Below, one piece after another: positions 34,325-42,287 of a stretch of DNA of 64,000 nt (its first letter is position 1; every line of letters starts with the position of its first letter). This DNA comes from Candidatus Thorarchaeota archaeon. Its GTDB lineage: Archaea; Asgardarchaeota; Thorarchaeia; Thorarchaeales; Thorarchaeaceae. The stretch lies in assembly GCA_016839245.1 (NCBI GenBank), contig JAEOUN010000067.1, forward strand, positions 1 through 64,000, written 5' to 3'. The notes beneath the pieces were generated by a model that saw only the letters and a list, made by a program, of their open reading frames with translations, made no database searches and had not been told where the DNA came from. Made by a program: the position numbers and the translations under genes.

Positions 34325-35074
34325 ATGAATCAATTCATCCTAGTATTGTGTGGACTTCCAGCATCTGGAAAATCAATACTCGCAGATGCAATTGTGAAAG
34401 CCATCGACAACAAGGTTGAGATTGTTAGTACGGACACTTGGCGAGATGATGCATACTATAAGGATTGGAAGCCCGAGAAGGAAGAACCTGTTCGACAGAG
34501 AGCAAAAGCAAGAGTTAGAGAATTGGTTGCTACGGGAATGAGTGTTATTCATGACGACACGAATTATTATACAAGCATGCGACATGAGTTATTCGAGATA
34601 GCAATTGAGAAGGGATGTGGGTATGCTACGCTTCATGTGACTACACCATTGCCAATTGCTCTGAAATGGAATAGAGAGCGTGAAGGTACCAGAATACCAG
34701 AAAGTGTTATCGAGGGAATTCATGATCGATTTGACTTACCTGGTAGGAGATACATGTGGGATGATGCCATCATGGAAATCGACATGGCATCACAAAGTCT
34801 GGATACAGTCATACCAGAGATTATTGAAAGCCTTGAAGAACTAGTTCCCGCTAGAAGACCAAAACCAAAGTTAGTCACCTTCACTCAATTTGAACAAATA
34901 GACATAGTAACAAGACGCACAGTGTCTGAGTTCCTCAAGGAGCATCCTGAATTTAGAGGTAAAAGAGAGGTCTCAGAGATAAGAAGAAGCGTGTTGAGAG
35001 ACGGAGTTGAGAGGGGAACTCCGCTGAAAGGCATAAGTAAAATTTTGCGCAGTAATTTAGATAGGTTGTTGTGA
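34325..35074 (+). CDS. pstK: L-seryl-tRNA(Sec) kinase (PSTK)
   Basis: PSTK phosphorylates Ser-tRNA(Sec) to Sep-tRNA(Sec), the second step of archaeal/eukaryotic selenocysteine synthesis. The P-loop is GLPASGKS at residues 10-17. The catalytic Asp segment STDTWRDD and the IHDDTNYYTSMRHEL region match PSTK, as does RIPESVIEGIHDRFDLPGRRYMWDDA before the C-terminal tRNA-binding domain. The length of 249 residues equals methanogen PSTK. It faces the tRNA-Sec gene 100 bases away and the SepSecS/SelB genes beyond, which strongly supports the assignment over generic P-loop kinases. Confidence 0.93.
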   Translation: MNQFILVLCGLPASGKSILADAIVKAIDNKVEIVSTDTWRDDAYYKDWKPEKEEPVRQRAKARVRELVATGMSVIHDDTNYYTSMRHELFEIAIEKGCGYATLHVTTPLPIALKWNREREGTRIPESVIEGIHDRFDLPGRRYMWDDAIMEIDMASQSLDTVIPEIIESLEELVPARRPKPKLVTFTQFEQIDIVTRRTVSEFLKEHPEFRGKREVSEIRRSVLRDGVERGTPLKGISKILRSNLDRLL

Positions 35075-35173
35075 GTGAGATATTGTCTGTAAATTTCTTG
35101 CATTACTGTGCATTAGTTTTGAACATGTTCTAGTTTTCATAATCAAGAAAAGAGAGGTTACAAAGAAATAAGA

Positions 35174-35264
35174 TGGCGGCCTCCTAAGAGAATCGAACTC
35201 TCATCGCTTGCACGATCATGGGTTTGAAGCCCACGGAGCCGGACCACCAGCCCTGTAGAAGGCC
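35174..35264 (-). tRNA. tRNA-Sec, anticodon UCA
   Basis: Read on the minus strand, the 5' GGCCUUCUA pairs with UAGGAGGCC in a nine-pair acceptor stem. The D stem is seven pairs (GGGCUGG with CCGGCUC) closed by the four-base loop UGGU. The anticodon arm GUGGG-CUUCAAA-CCCAU holds UCA. A long variable arm (AUCG with CGAU) and a four-pair T stem (AGAG-UUCGAUU-CUCU) follow. The 9/4 acceptor/T layout and long D stem are specific to archaeal/eukaryotic tRNA-Sec. The discriminator is G and CCA is encoded (35174-35176). The AT-rich element at 35276-35283 is only about 16 bases from the 5' end, too near to be its TATA box, so co-transcription with the gene upstream is likely. Confidence 0.97.
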
Positions 35265-35307
35265 AATAATGAATGAATTATATGCTCAAGGTGCAAGGTC
35301 ATGTCAT

Positions 35308-35961
35308 CTAAAGATAACGCTTTATGACTTCTTGGGTGCCTCTTTTCCATTCGATGCTTTTCTTTGCAAGCTCTGTTGCTATGTTACCGGGCAAGGTTTC
35401 ATCACGAGGTAATGATTCAATCCTATTGAGCCATCCGGAGGTTGTCAAGGTCAGAGGATGCACACCATTTTCTCCTTCTGTGGCCTTAATCATCATTTCA
35501 CGACCGTGAGCAAGTTGATAGTAAATTTCGCTGAGAGGTGCCTTTTTCAAGATTTTATGCACTAAACGATCCCAGCATGCTTTTGCTACTAAAGCTCGTT
35601 TGAGTTTTCCTTTATCCTCTTCAGGCAATGCTTCGTATTTCTTAATCGAGTCTTGTAGTTCCTCCATTAATTGATCAAGAAAGATTTTCAGAGCAACTTC
35701 ATCATTTCCTTGAGCATGGAGTTCTGCCGAGGATTGTTTTCCGTCAACTGTAATAGTTGTGAAGGCCTTCTCACCGCCAATCTGAAGAGAGAATTTAGCC
35801 TGTCCCTGAAAGAGATGACTTTCAGCTTCACTATATTCTTCCAATATCACGTTGGGTTTCGAAGCAATTTGATACCAAGCTATCCTGAAGACAGTAGAGG
35901 AGTCTTCAGAGATGTATTTCTGAGTCTTTGAAACCACAGCCATTTCGTCTGTTTCATCCAC
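35308..35961 (-). CDS. Unknown protein in the selenocysteine operon
   Basis: A 217-residue soluble protein of unrecognised family. The N-terminal half looks like a beta sandwich (SSTVFRIAWYQIASKPNVI, HLFQGQAKFSLQIGG, KAFTTITVDGKQSSAELHAQG). The C-terminal half is helical and charged (LDQLMEELQDSIKKYEALPEEDKGKLKRALVAKACWDRLV). There are no catalytic or metal motifs. GTG 35961 has GGGAGGG eight bases upstream. It lies 15 bases after sepSecS and 43 bases before tRNA-Sec, all on one strand. Its position makes it a candidate accessory factor for Sec incorporation or tRNA handling, but this is inference from context only. Confidence 0.7.
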   Translation of the reverse strand: MDETDEMAVVSKTQKYISEDSSTVFRIAWYQIASKPNVILEEYSEAESHLFQGQAKFSLQIGGEKAFTTITVDGKQSSAELHAQGNDEVALKIFLDQLMEELQDSIKKYEALPEEDKGKLKRALVAKACWDRLVHKILKKAPLSEIYYQLAHGREMMIKATEGENGVHPLTLTTSGWLNRIESLPRDETLPGNIATELAKKSIEWKRGTQEVIKRYL

Positions 35962-35976
35962 TTATCAGGCCCTCCC

Positions 35977-37311
35977 TCAAGGACTTTTACTTAATGTACT
36001 AGCTTGCTTATAGAGTTTAGTCGTAGCTTGTTCAACATCAATCTTTCTCGCACCAATTGCAGCATTCATGACAATATAGCTATGAGGATATGTATCAATC
36101 GAAGATCCATAGCCACCGATAGGAACTGCTCGTGGGCCGGTCACGCGCTCATTGTAGAGTCTTGCACCGAGTTCTTCTACATCGATGTTGTCCATTGTGA
36201 TTGCGCAAGCTATTGGGTTTTCCACATTTAGAACACGTTGATTGAGAGCAGATGCAATCTCTTCGAGTCGACTTCTCAATAGAACAACATTTTCTTCTTG
36301 TTGTTTCTGCAAGGCTCGGTAATTATCATTGCCTAGAGCTAATAATGCAGCAAGTGTCTGAATAATGGGCGCAGCTGTTGCACGTCCAGCATAGGTGTTA
36401 GAAGTCTTCTCGATGATTTCTGGATTTGGAGACACCACAATTGATGCTCCAACGGGGCACAGGAAATTCTTATCGCTACTCTGAACAATTGCATCCACGC
36501 GTCCAGCATCTACGGCAGATCGAATTGACTCCATTATCTTCTGAGATTGAACACCATATGCGTTGTTGATAACAAGAGGAATATCATGTTCGGCACAAGA
36601 TTTCGCTATCTCTTTGACAGGATCAGATTCTCTCGGAGGAAAGAATGTCGTTGTGGCGAGGACTGCGCACGAACTCGTCTTGGATATCGCAGTATCAAGT
36701 GCACTCATATCAACACGTACTGCGTCATCCTCAAGGCAGGTAGGTATACGTACTTCTTCAAGACCAACAAATGAAACACCTCGTTGTGGTGATTTGTGAT
36801 CAATACGAGGATAGAGAACTTTCTTGATGCCCAGTTCTCTTCTGATGGCTCCGAATACAAGTGCTAGACTCATTCCGGTTGAAACAGGAGTGACTAGACC
36901 CGCACGACAGTTACTTAGTCCTAGTTTTCGAATTGCATCAAGAGCCACATTATTTGCCACCTGCTGCATAATAGAAGCGCCCACAGCTTTTGGTTGAGGT
37001 GCATTCAACTCACCACTTCTGCCTACGCCATGATTGAATCCAGCAGCAAGACTCTCAACATATGATGAGAAGACTCTTGCTTCACGTTCTCCAACTCGTA
37101 CTGCCTTAGGATCCTTATCCGTGTCCATAGACGAGAGGATCTTTATCATGAAATCAATTTGAGAATCAGTCAATGAGGTGTCAGGAAAAAGCTGTCTGTT
37201 GAGGGTATCCCGTACAGGAGCTAGAAAAGCATCAATTGTAGTTCGACCTCTGTGAGCCATACTCTCGGGAATTGTCTTTTCCAGAATTCTATCAATCTCA
37301 TTTGGATCCAA
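35977..37311 (-). CDS. spcS: O-phosphoseryl-tRNA(Sec):selenocysteinyl-tRNA synthase (SepSecS)
   Basis: A PLP enzyme that converts Sep-tRNA(Sec) and selenophosphate to Sec-tRNA(Sec). The N-terminal RGRTTIDAFLAPVRDTLN and the following DFMIKILSSMDTDKDP form the tetramer-binding region. GVGRSGELNAPQPKAVG is the conserved phosphate-binding P-loop. The PLP lysine is K281 in SSDKNFLCPVG. Residues of the substrate loop (SPQRG) are present. The length of 444 residues matches archaeal SepSecS. Its TTG start lies inside the end of selB (14-base overlap), so translation is coupled. Confidence 0.96.
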   Translation of the reverse strand: MDPNEIDRILEKTIPESMAHRGRTTIDAFLAPVRDTLNRQLFPDTSLTDSQIDFMIKILSSMDTDKDPKAVRVGEREARVFSSYVESLAAGFNHGVGRSGELNAPQPKAVGASIMQQVANNVALDAIRKLGLSNCRAGLVTPVSTGMSLALVFGAIRRELGIKKVLYPRIDHKSPQRGVSFVGLEEVRIPTCLEDDAVRVDMSALDTAISKTSSCAVLATTTFFPPRESDPVKEIAKSCAEHDIPLVINNAYGVQSQKIMESIRSAVDAGRVDAIVQSSDKNFLCPVGASIVVSPNPEIIEKTSNTYAGRATAAPIIQTLAALLALGNDNYRALQKQQEENVVLLRSRLEEIASALNQRVLNVENPIACAITMDNIDVEELGARLYNERVTGPRAVPIGGYGSSIDTYPHSYIVMNAAIGARKIDVEQATTKLYKQASTLSKSP

Positions 37312-38695
37312 AACGGTATTCCTCCTCTACAAGCCATTCGTAGTATACTTGCTCATTCTCATTAACAGGAGCCTTGAAAGCGGCAGATACTACTCCTCTC
37401 GTTCCAAAGGGAGCGCGAATAGTTCCTTGTATATTACGATTCGTATAGACCATTACTCCTGTTAAAGATTCAGCTGTCCTCCTATTGGATGCAAGACCCT
37501 TTACAAGAACATCATTCTCTCTGAGCCGTTGGACCTGACCAACACGCATCTTCTTTCTACGCAAATGTATTCCTTCACTTATTTCAAGAATGGATGCTGA
37601 GCCAATGATACGCATTTGAGATGGTGGAAGGTCGGTTCGAAGAAGAAGTATCTTTGAATCTGTATCTATCGCAATTGGTCGTTGTAGAGATAATCCAGCA
37701 TCAAATTCAGTGGTAGTAGCAACATCGAGTACAATCTTCATCTCATCCATTGTGGTATAAGGCACTATTTGGGCATTAACCATTGGCATACCAATGGCAA
37801 CATTTGCTATCATTTTTTTAGTAATCTGTCCCTTGTAGAGAGGATTTTTCCATACATGAATAAAGAGACTGTCCGACTTTGAAATAGTGCCAGGTGTGCA
37901 AAGATAATCACCTCTAGTAATCTGAGAGTGATCAATATCAGGCAGGTTGATACCCACGCGGTCTCCTGCGGCAGCTGTAGTTCTACTCTGACTAAAAGTC
38001 TGTATCGATCGAGTTTTTGCCTTTTGACCCAGAGGGACAATCTCAACGAGATCATCAGTCATCAATGTACCTCGTAAGATTGTACCTGTCACAACAGTGC
38101 CATGTCCTTTTATTGGAAATGCGTGGTCTATAGGTATTAAGAGCGGACCTTCTTTATCACGGGGACGTGGAGTCAATATTCTAAGAAGGGCCTTTCGTAA
38201 ATCATCAATTCCAGCACCGGTACGTGCAGAGAGGTGCACATATTCGACCTTACGGAAATCAAGGTCCTGGACAATTTCTTTCATCTGACTTTGAATTCTA
38301 GAAACCTGTACAGGATTCACCAAATCAGTCTTAGTAATCGCAATAATAATGGAGTCAATTGCTAATGAACGGAGAATTACTAGATGCTCTCCGGTCTGTA
38401 TCTTTGGTCCCTCATCAGCAGCAACAACAAGAATTGCAGAGTCTATAATATTTGCACAGGCAACAACACTTCGAATAAGGTCAGCATGACCGGGTGCATC
38501 TACAAGGGTCACAAGAAAATCGTTTAGTATGAACATTGTGAAACCAAGGTCAATGGTGATTCCACGTTGTTGTGCCTGAGGATGTCTATCCAGACCAGCT
38601 GTTGAAACCTGTTCACTCAAGACCCTAGCAAGAGCAGTCTTTCCATGATCAATATGACCTGTGAGACCTATATGAACAGGTATCAATTTCTCCAT
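37298..38695 (-). CDS. selB: Selenocysteine-specific elongation factor SelB (archaeal/eukaryotic EFSec)
   Basis: A GTPase that brings Sec-tRNA(Sec) to the ribosome at recoded UGA codons. The G1 motif is GHIDHGKT at 13-20; switch I reads QQRGITIDLGF, as in eukaryotic EFSec; G3 is DAPGHADL and G4 is TKTD. Beta-barrel domains 2 and 3 follow (GHGTVVTGTILRG). The length of 465 residues is that of archaeal SelB, lacking the bacterial winged-helix SECIS-binding tail but keeping a short domain IV (RAPFGTRGVVSAAFKAPV). It leads the selB-sepSecS-unknown-tRNA-Sec unit. No separate SECIS-binding protein was recognised. Confidence 0.95.
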   Translation of the reverse strand: MEKLIPVHIGLTGHIDHGKTALARVLSEQVSTAGLDRHPQAQQRGITIDLGFTMFILNDFLVTLVDAPGHADLIRSVVACANIIDSAILVVAADEGPKIQTGEHLVILRSLAIDSIIIAITKTDLVNPVQVSRIQSQMKEIVQDLDFRKVEYVHLSARTGAGIDDLRKALLRILTPRPRDKEGPLLIPIDHAFPIKGHGTVVTGTILRGTLMTDDLVEIVPLGQKAKTRSIQTFSQSRTTAAAGDRVGINLPDIDHSQITRGDYLCTPGTISKSDSLFIHVWKNPLYKGQITKKMIANVAIGMPMVNAQIVPYTTMDEMKIVLDVATTTEFDAGLSLQRPIAIDTDSKILLLRTDLPPSQMRIIGSASILEISEGIHLRRKKMRVGQVQRLRENDVLVKGLASNRRTAESLTGVMVYTNRNIQGTIRAPFGTRGVVSAAFKAPVNENEQVYYEWLVEEEYRFGSK

Positions 38696-38795
38696 GATTT
38701 CATCCTATCCTTCATTGGTAAAAAGGGACATAAAACCTTCCTAGTACCAAAGGAGAGTAGAGTAGTTTATGTGGGTGTTTGACGGATAGATAGGT

Positions 38796-39212
38796 ATGGT
38801 ATCTAGGTCTCTAGAGAAAATGATGCTCATTGCTATTGGACTTTCAACAGCAGTGATTATTGGTATTCCAGTATTAGTCTATTCAATTGATTTGATGACC
38901 ACGACTCAGCGGGTCCAGACCGCCAATCTTGCAGCACAGCAGATATTGAATGCTACAAGAATGATAGACACAGGCGAACTTGATAACACAACAATCGAGG
39001 TATACCTTCCTGAAGGATTTGAAATTGTGGTAGATAATACTGGATACAGCCTAAGTATATCACTGAGTCTAGAAGAAGAGCCACCAGAAAGTAATATCGT
39101 ATGGTCGGAGACTTTCTCTCATCTTATTGTCATCAATGCACCACCAACGTCGGGTAATTTCATCATGTTTTTCAACATGGAATCAGATGTGATACAGATA
39201 AGTTATGTATAG
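38796..39212 (+). CDS. Membrane-anchored, pilin-like small protein
   Basis: A 138-residue protein with one N-terminal membrane helix (LIAIGLSTAVIIGIPVLVYSI, about residues 11-31). The rest is a beta-rich domain probably outside the cell: TIEVYLPEGFEIVVDNTGYSLSISLSL and FSHLIVINAPPTSGNFIMFF. Such an N-helix plus beta domain is seen in archaeal pilin-like and major-tail-like surface proteins. No FlaK/PibD cleavage site is obvious. It is transcribed alone between selB and the polyferredoxin gene. Function unknown. Confidence 0.7.
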   Translation: MVSRSLEKMMLIAIGLSTAVIIGIPVLVYSIDLMTTTQRVQTANLAAQQILNATRMIDTGELDNTTIEVYLPEGFEIVVDNTGYSLSISLSLEEEPPESNIVWSETFSHLIVINAPPTSGNFIMFFNMESDVIQISYV

Positions 39213-39327
39213 AGTATTACAAGATGATAGTATTTGCATCAATGTAGAGTAACTTCAATCCAGCATAACGTTTTTAATCAGGCACAAATTCTCGGCGTTA
39301 TTAGAGCCCAAGGCAAGGAATGAATCA

Positions 39328-40374
39328 ATGACTGAAGACGCTGAAAGGCTAGATGACACTGGTGAAGAAGAAATAACTGAACCAGAAACAGAAGTCGAAG
39401 AGCCAGTTAAGAAAGAGGTCAAGGAAAAAGGTGAGAGGACCTCAAGAAATCCTCTTGGTTTCATTTTAAATATTAGAATGCTACGAAGAGTTGTGCAGAT
39501 TGTATTCTTTCTTGGGATTTATGGCTACATTTTCACGGCATGGAATGTAGAATATATCACAGCATTTTGGTTACAGGTTCAGTCAGTCTTGCCAACACTA
39601 CCCATACTGTCACCACTTGAAGCTCCACTTGCTGTAATTGCAGGGTCATTTGATACAATTCAACTTACATTCACAACAGGGCAATTTCCGTTCTTTACAT
39701 TGGGAGCTATGATTATAATTCTGATTTTCATTGGAAGAGCTCCTTGTGGTTGGATCTGTCCAATCGGTACAATCCAAGATTTCATCACTCTTCCAAAACA
39801 AAACAAGGTTCGCCCTTCACCAAATACAGAAATCGACTTCAGAAAGATCAAGATGTACATCTTCTTAATAGTGACTGGTCTTGCCATATGGGTGGGATAT
39901 GCCAGATTCACTGGAACAGAAGAAGCTCTTGTTACCGCATTAGGTGAATTTGCTAACGATGCATTTTCACCGCTCAATCCAGCGTATATCTTGTTTGTTG
40001 TTCTTACGAGAGTGGATTGGCCATACAGTATAGGGACACTTTGGTATGTCACCCTGTGGGGATTGGCTCTCCTTCAGATTGCCTTTGTAATTTTCATCTT
40101 TGTAGTTTCATATTGGGTGCCAAGATGGTTCTGTAGATGGATTTGTCCAGCAGGATGGTTATATAGCGTCTTCGCAAAGGAAGCACTCATTGGTATTGGG
40201 AGAAATCCTGCTAGATGTACACCTGATACATGCAATGCCTGCGAAGTTGCGTGTCCAATGAATATCCGAATCAGACGATATCCGTATCAACACATGCACA
40301 GTCCGGACTGCATAATGTGCCTTGACTGTCTGAGTAAATGTCCAAATGATGCCATTGTTCTGCGATTCTCATAA
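39328..40374 (+). CDS. NapH/NosR-like membrane polyferredoxin
   Basis: A membrane Fe-S protein of 348 residues. The first 45 residues are highly charged and acidic. Five or so membrane helices follow, interrupted by two cytoplasmic CxxxCP motifs: PCGWICPIGTIQDF and CRWICPAGWLY. The C-terminal ferredoxin domain has CTPDTCNACEVACP and CIMCLDCLSKCP. This NapH/NosR/RnfE-related plan moves electrons between a quinone, thiol or flavin pool and soluble Fe-S partners. The 3' end overlaps the convergent ModE-like gene by six bases. The partner protein is unknown. Confidence 0.87.
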   Translation: MTEDAERLDDTGEEEITEPETEVEEPVKKEVKEKGERTSRNPLGFILNIRMLRRVVQIVFFLGIYGYIFTAWNVEYITAFWLQVQSVLPTLPILSPLEAPLAVIAGSFDTIQLTFTTGQFPFFTLGAMIIILIFIGRAPCGWICPIGTIQDFITLPKQNKVRPSPNTEIDFRKIKMYIFLIVTGLAIWVGYARFTGTEEALVTALGEFANDAFSPLNPAYILFVVLTRVDWPYSIGTLWYVTLWGLALLQIAFVIFIFVVSYWVPRWFCRWICPAGWLYSVFAKEALIGIGRNPARCTPDTCNACEVACPMNIRIRRYPYQHMHSPDCIMCLDCLSKCPNDAIVLRFS

Positions 40375-40725
40375 TTTGAGCGAGTCAGTATGACTTAGAA
40401 TAGACTCAACGGATTTATTCAGTTGGGTATAGTATTCGATTAGATGAAGGCCTTCAGCAGTGACCTGAGCTCCACCGCCACCGGTGGTTCCACCTTTAAA
40501 GGTTTTAACAAGCTGACAACCTAGCTTCGTTTCAATCTTCTTGATGACGCCCCAAGCATACCTATAGGACATTCCCAGTTTCTGAGCTCCTTTAGTAATT
40601 GTTCCCTCTTCGTGAACAGCTTTTAGTATTGCACAAGCACCTTTACCAAAGATATACTCTCCCTCGAATTCAAACCATAATTTATAGTCCGGAACAAGTT
40701 CCTTGGCCTTTGTATGCTTTGTCAT
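40369..40725 (-). CDS. ModE-like DNA-binding regulator (HTH only)
   Basis: A 118-residue winged-helix protein of the ModE N-terminal type. ACAILKAVHEEGTITKGAQKLGMSYRYAWGVIKKIE is the LysR-like HTH, followed by KTFKGGTTGGGGAQVTAEG, the Gly-rich wing typical of ModE. The molybdate/tungstate-binding TOBE domains are absent, so it either senses through another protein or responds through its four-Cys-poor N-terminal part. It is a likely regulator of molybdenum/tungsten enzymes or uptake. A TATA-like element lies 26-33 bases upstream of its ATG. Confidence 0.85.
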   Translation of the reverse strand: MTKHTKAKELVPDYKLWFEFEGEYIFGKGACAILKAVHEEGTITKGAQKLGMSYRYAWGVIKKIETKLGCQLVKTFKGGTTGGGGAQVTAEGLHLIEYYTQLNKSVESILSHTDSLKL

Positions 40726-40750
40726 TTTAATACCTCATAGATAGGAATTG

Positions 40751-40758
40751 ATTATATA
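40751..40758 (-). promoter_or_regulatory. TATA-like element upstream of the ModE-like gene
   Basis: On the minus strand TATATAAT lies about 26-33 bases before the ATG at 40725, so transcripts may start at or very near the start codon. It sits between the ModE-like gene and a small zinc-binding-like gene. Confidence 0.4.
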
Positions 40759-40778
40759 CACTGTTTTGAAGAAAGTAT

Positions 40779-41003
40779 CTAATGCCCCCAACGGAGTCGC
40801 TCAGCTTTGGTATCTTTCTTGAAAGCTTTCTTTACAATCTTCCAGTGGTCAGCACAGAGATAAGTTTTCCTTGCCTTCGCGTCCTTCACCTTGAATCCAG
40901 AACTTGATACACTTGGCATTATTCGTATAGTGGCAAAAGATCTCTTTGATGGTTTTCGACAGCCCACAATACTGCATTCTTTTTCTGACGACACTTGGAA
41001 CAC
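40779..41003 (-). CDS. Small basic protein with putative zinc site
   Basis: A 74-residue basic protein with CSIVGC near the N terminus and YLCADHWK near residue 48; the Cys pair plus the later Cys and His could bind zinc. The C-terminal third (KIVKKAFKKDTKAERLRWGH) is strongly positive, suggesting nucleic acid contact. It lies between the ModE-like gene and an AIR-synthase-like gene on the same strand. Family not recognised. Confidence 0.6.
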   Translation of the reverse strand: MFQVSSEKECSIVGCRKPSKRSFATIRIMPSVSSSGFKVKDAKARKTYLCADHWKIVKKAFKKDTKAERLRWGH

Positions 41004-41051
41004 TTCATATGTGTAGAAAAGACTGACATTATAACTATAACGCAGACACCC

Positions 41052-42044
41052 TCATTGATAATTGTTCTTTGGTGTCAGAACAGAGCCCTTCGTATAATCA
41101 AACATAGTACACGCTTCAGAACCCATCTTTAGTTTGACCATCCTACTTTCATCCACGATTCCAATTTTGCATGCTTTAAGATCATGCGCATTTGCCACGC
41201 GTTTAATTTCAGCAAAATTCTCATTCTTGGCAGATAGCAAAAAACCCAAAGAGATGTACATTCGAAGCCAATCCTCAAGGGGGATTTCCTTGGGGCGAAC
41301 CTTGTCTATTGCATCAAGATCTATAACGCCACCTTTTCCGGAATATTCAAGCATCATCGATGCAGTCCCTACAATCCCTGCCACTGATACATCCTTTGAT
41401 GCAGTTACCAATTTTCTATTCGCCAAGTCATTCATAACTGATAATCGTTTTACAACAGAGTCAGAGGTTCGATTGGTGACAGAATCCCATCCAAGGTCAT
41501 AATGAGAACCTCGCATACCTTCGCTATCAAAGAGATGAATAAGTAGATCATTTTCATGAGCTCCGCCGGCTGTAAGAAGACTATCTTTTTCTATAAAGCC
41601 AGTGGCTGAACCAACAACATAAGTAGATGAAGAACGCGGATTGGTATGACCACGTACGATGGGTATTCTAAAAGTATGAGAGCCTGATATCAATCCATCA
41701 AGTATAGCTTCACCAATTTTTTGGTCAGAATAAGACAACGCCACAGCAAAGGAGGTAGGTATACCGCCAGCGGCATAGATGTCCATCACATTTGCTAAGA
41801 CCACATTAAAACCTGCAGCGCGGGGATGTTGCAGACACAAATCTTCAACGATTGCATCAGTTGTCAGAAGGATAACATCATCGGAATTCGTAGCGATAGC
41901 AGCTGAGTCTTCTCCAAGACTGTGAGGTGTGTCACCTCTGAATGATTTTGCACGAAGTTTGTCAATAATTGATGGAAGTACAAACTTGCGAGAGATACCA
42001 TCGAATGTCAATAGCATTTGTAAGATATCATTAAGGCGTGTCAA
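41052..42044 (-). CDS. AIR synthase-related protein (PurM/HypE/SelD/ThiL superfamily)
   Basis: A 330-residue ATP-dependent enzyme of the AIR synthase fold. SLGEDSAAI and LLTTDAIVE are the N-terminal ATP-binding strands; VVLANVMDIYAAGGIPTSFAVALSY is the superfamily signature; IVGTASMMLEYSGKGGVIDLD is the C-terminal Gly-rich motif. The N-terminal FDGISRKFVLPSI resembles the uncharacterised methanogenesis marker 2 group. It lacks the N-terminal Cys/Sec plus Lys motif of SelD, so I do not call it selenophosphate synthetase although the Sec locus is nearby. The substrate is unknown. Confidence 0.82.
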   Translation of the reverse strand: MTRLNDILQMLLTFDGISRKFVLPSIIDKLRAKSFRGDTPHSLGEDSAAIATNSDDVILLTTDAIVEDLCLQHPRAAGFNVVLANVMDIYAAGGIPTSFAVALSYSDQKIGEAILDGLISGSHTFRIPIVRGHTNPRSSSTYVVGSATGFIEKDSLLTAGGAHENDLLIHLFDSEGMRGSHYDLGWDSVTNRTSDSVVKRLSVMNDLANRKLVTASKDVSVAGIVGTASMMLEYSGKGGVIDLDAIDKVRPKEIPLEDWLRMYISLGFLLSAKNENFAEIKRVANAHDLKACKIGIVDESRMVKLKMGSEACTMFDYTKGSVLTPKNNYQ

Positions 42045-42077
42045 GCACTACCACCTAGTAGACGTATGTCTTGACTT

Positions 42078-42278
42078 CTATGGTCCGGTCATAAAATCTA
42101 TTGCGAAGGCAGCCTGGCCAAGTATAATACCAATTCCAAGTAGTGAGATGCCAATCATAAAGTAGATGAGAGCTCTCATTTCAGGACGAATTTCTTCTAG
42201 CAATTTAGTTACACCTTCGCTATATGCGTTGGATTTCGTGATGCTTATAGACGTTTTGGGCGTTTTTGAATCGACCAA
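42078..42278 (-). CDS. Small single-pass membrane protein
   Basis: A 66-residue protein with a polar N-terminal half and one membrane helix (ALIYFMIGISLLGIGIILGQAAFAI, about residues 36-60) followed by only about six residues. This tail-anchored-like topology resembles Sec61-beta in form, but the sequence is not clearly that protein. The start is TTG 42278. It sits between a Cys-rich protein and the AIR-synthase-like gene with short gaps, suggesting one transcript. Function unknown. Confidence 0.6.
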   Translation of the reverse strand: MVDSKTPKTSISITKSNAYSEGVTKLLEEIRPEMRALIYFMIGISLLGIGIILGQAAFAIDFMTGP

Positions 42279-42287
42279 GAAGCCTTA

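Noticed and set aside
35218..35412. 64-codon plus-strand frame over tRNA-Sec
   Set aside because: It runs antisense through the tRNA and the end of the unknown Sec-operon gene; a shadow frame.
41052..42044. Calling the AIR-synthase-like gene selD
   Set aside because: The N-terminal Cys/Sec and Lys of selenophosphate synthetase are missing.
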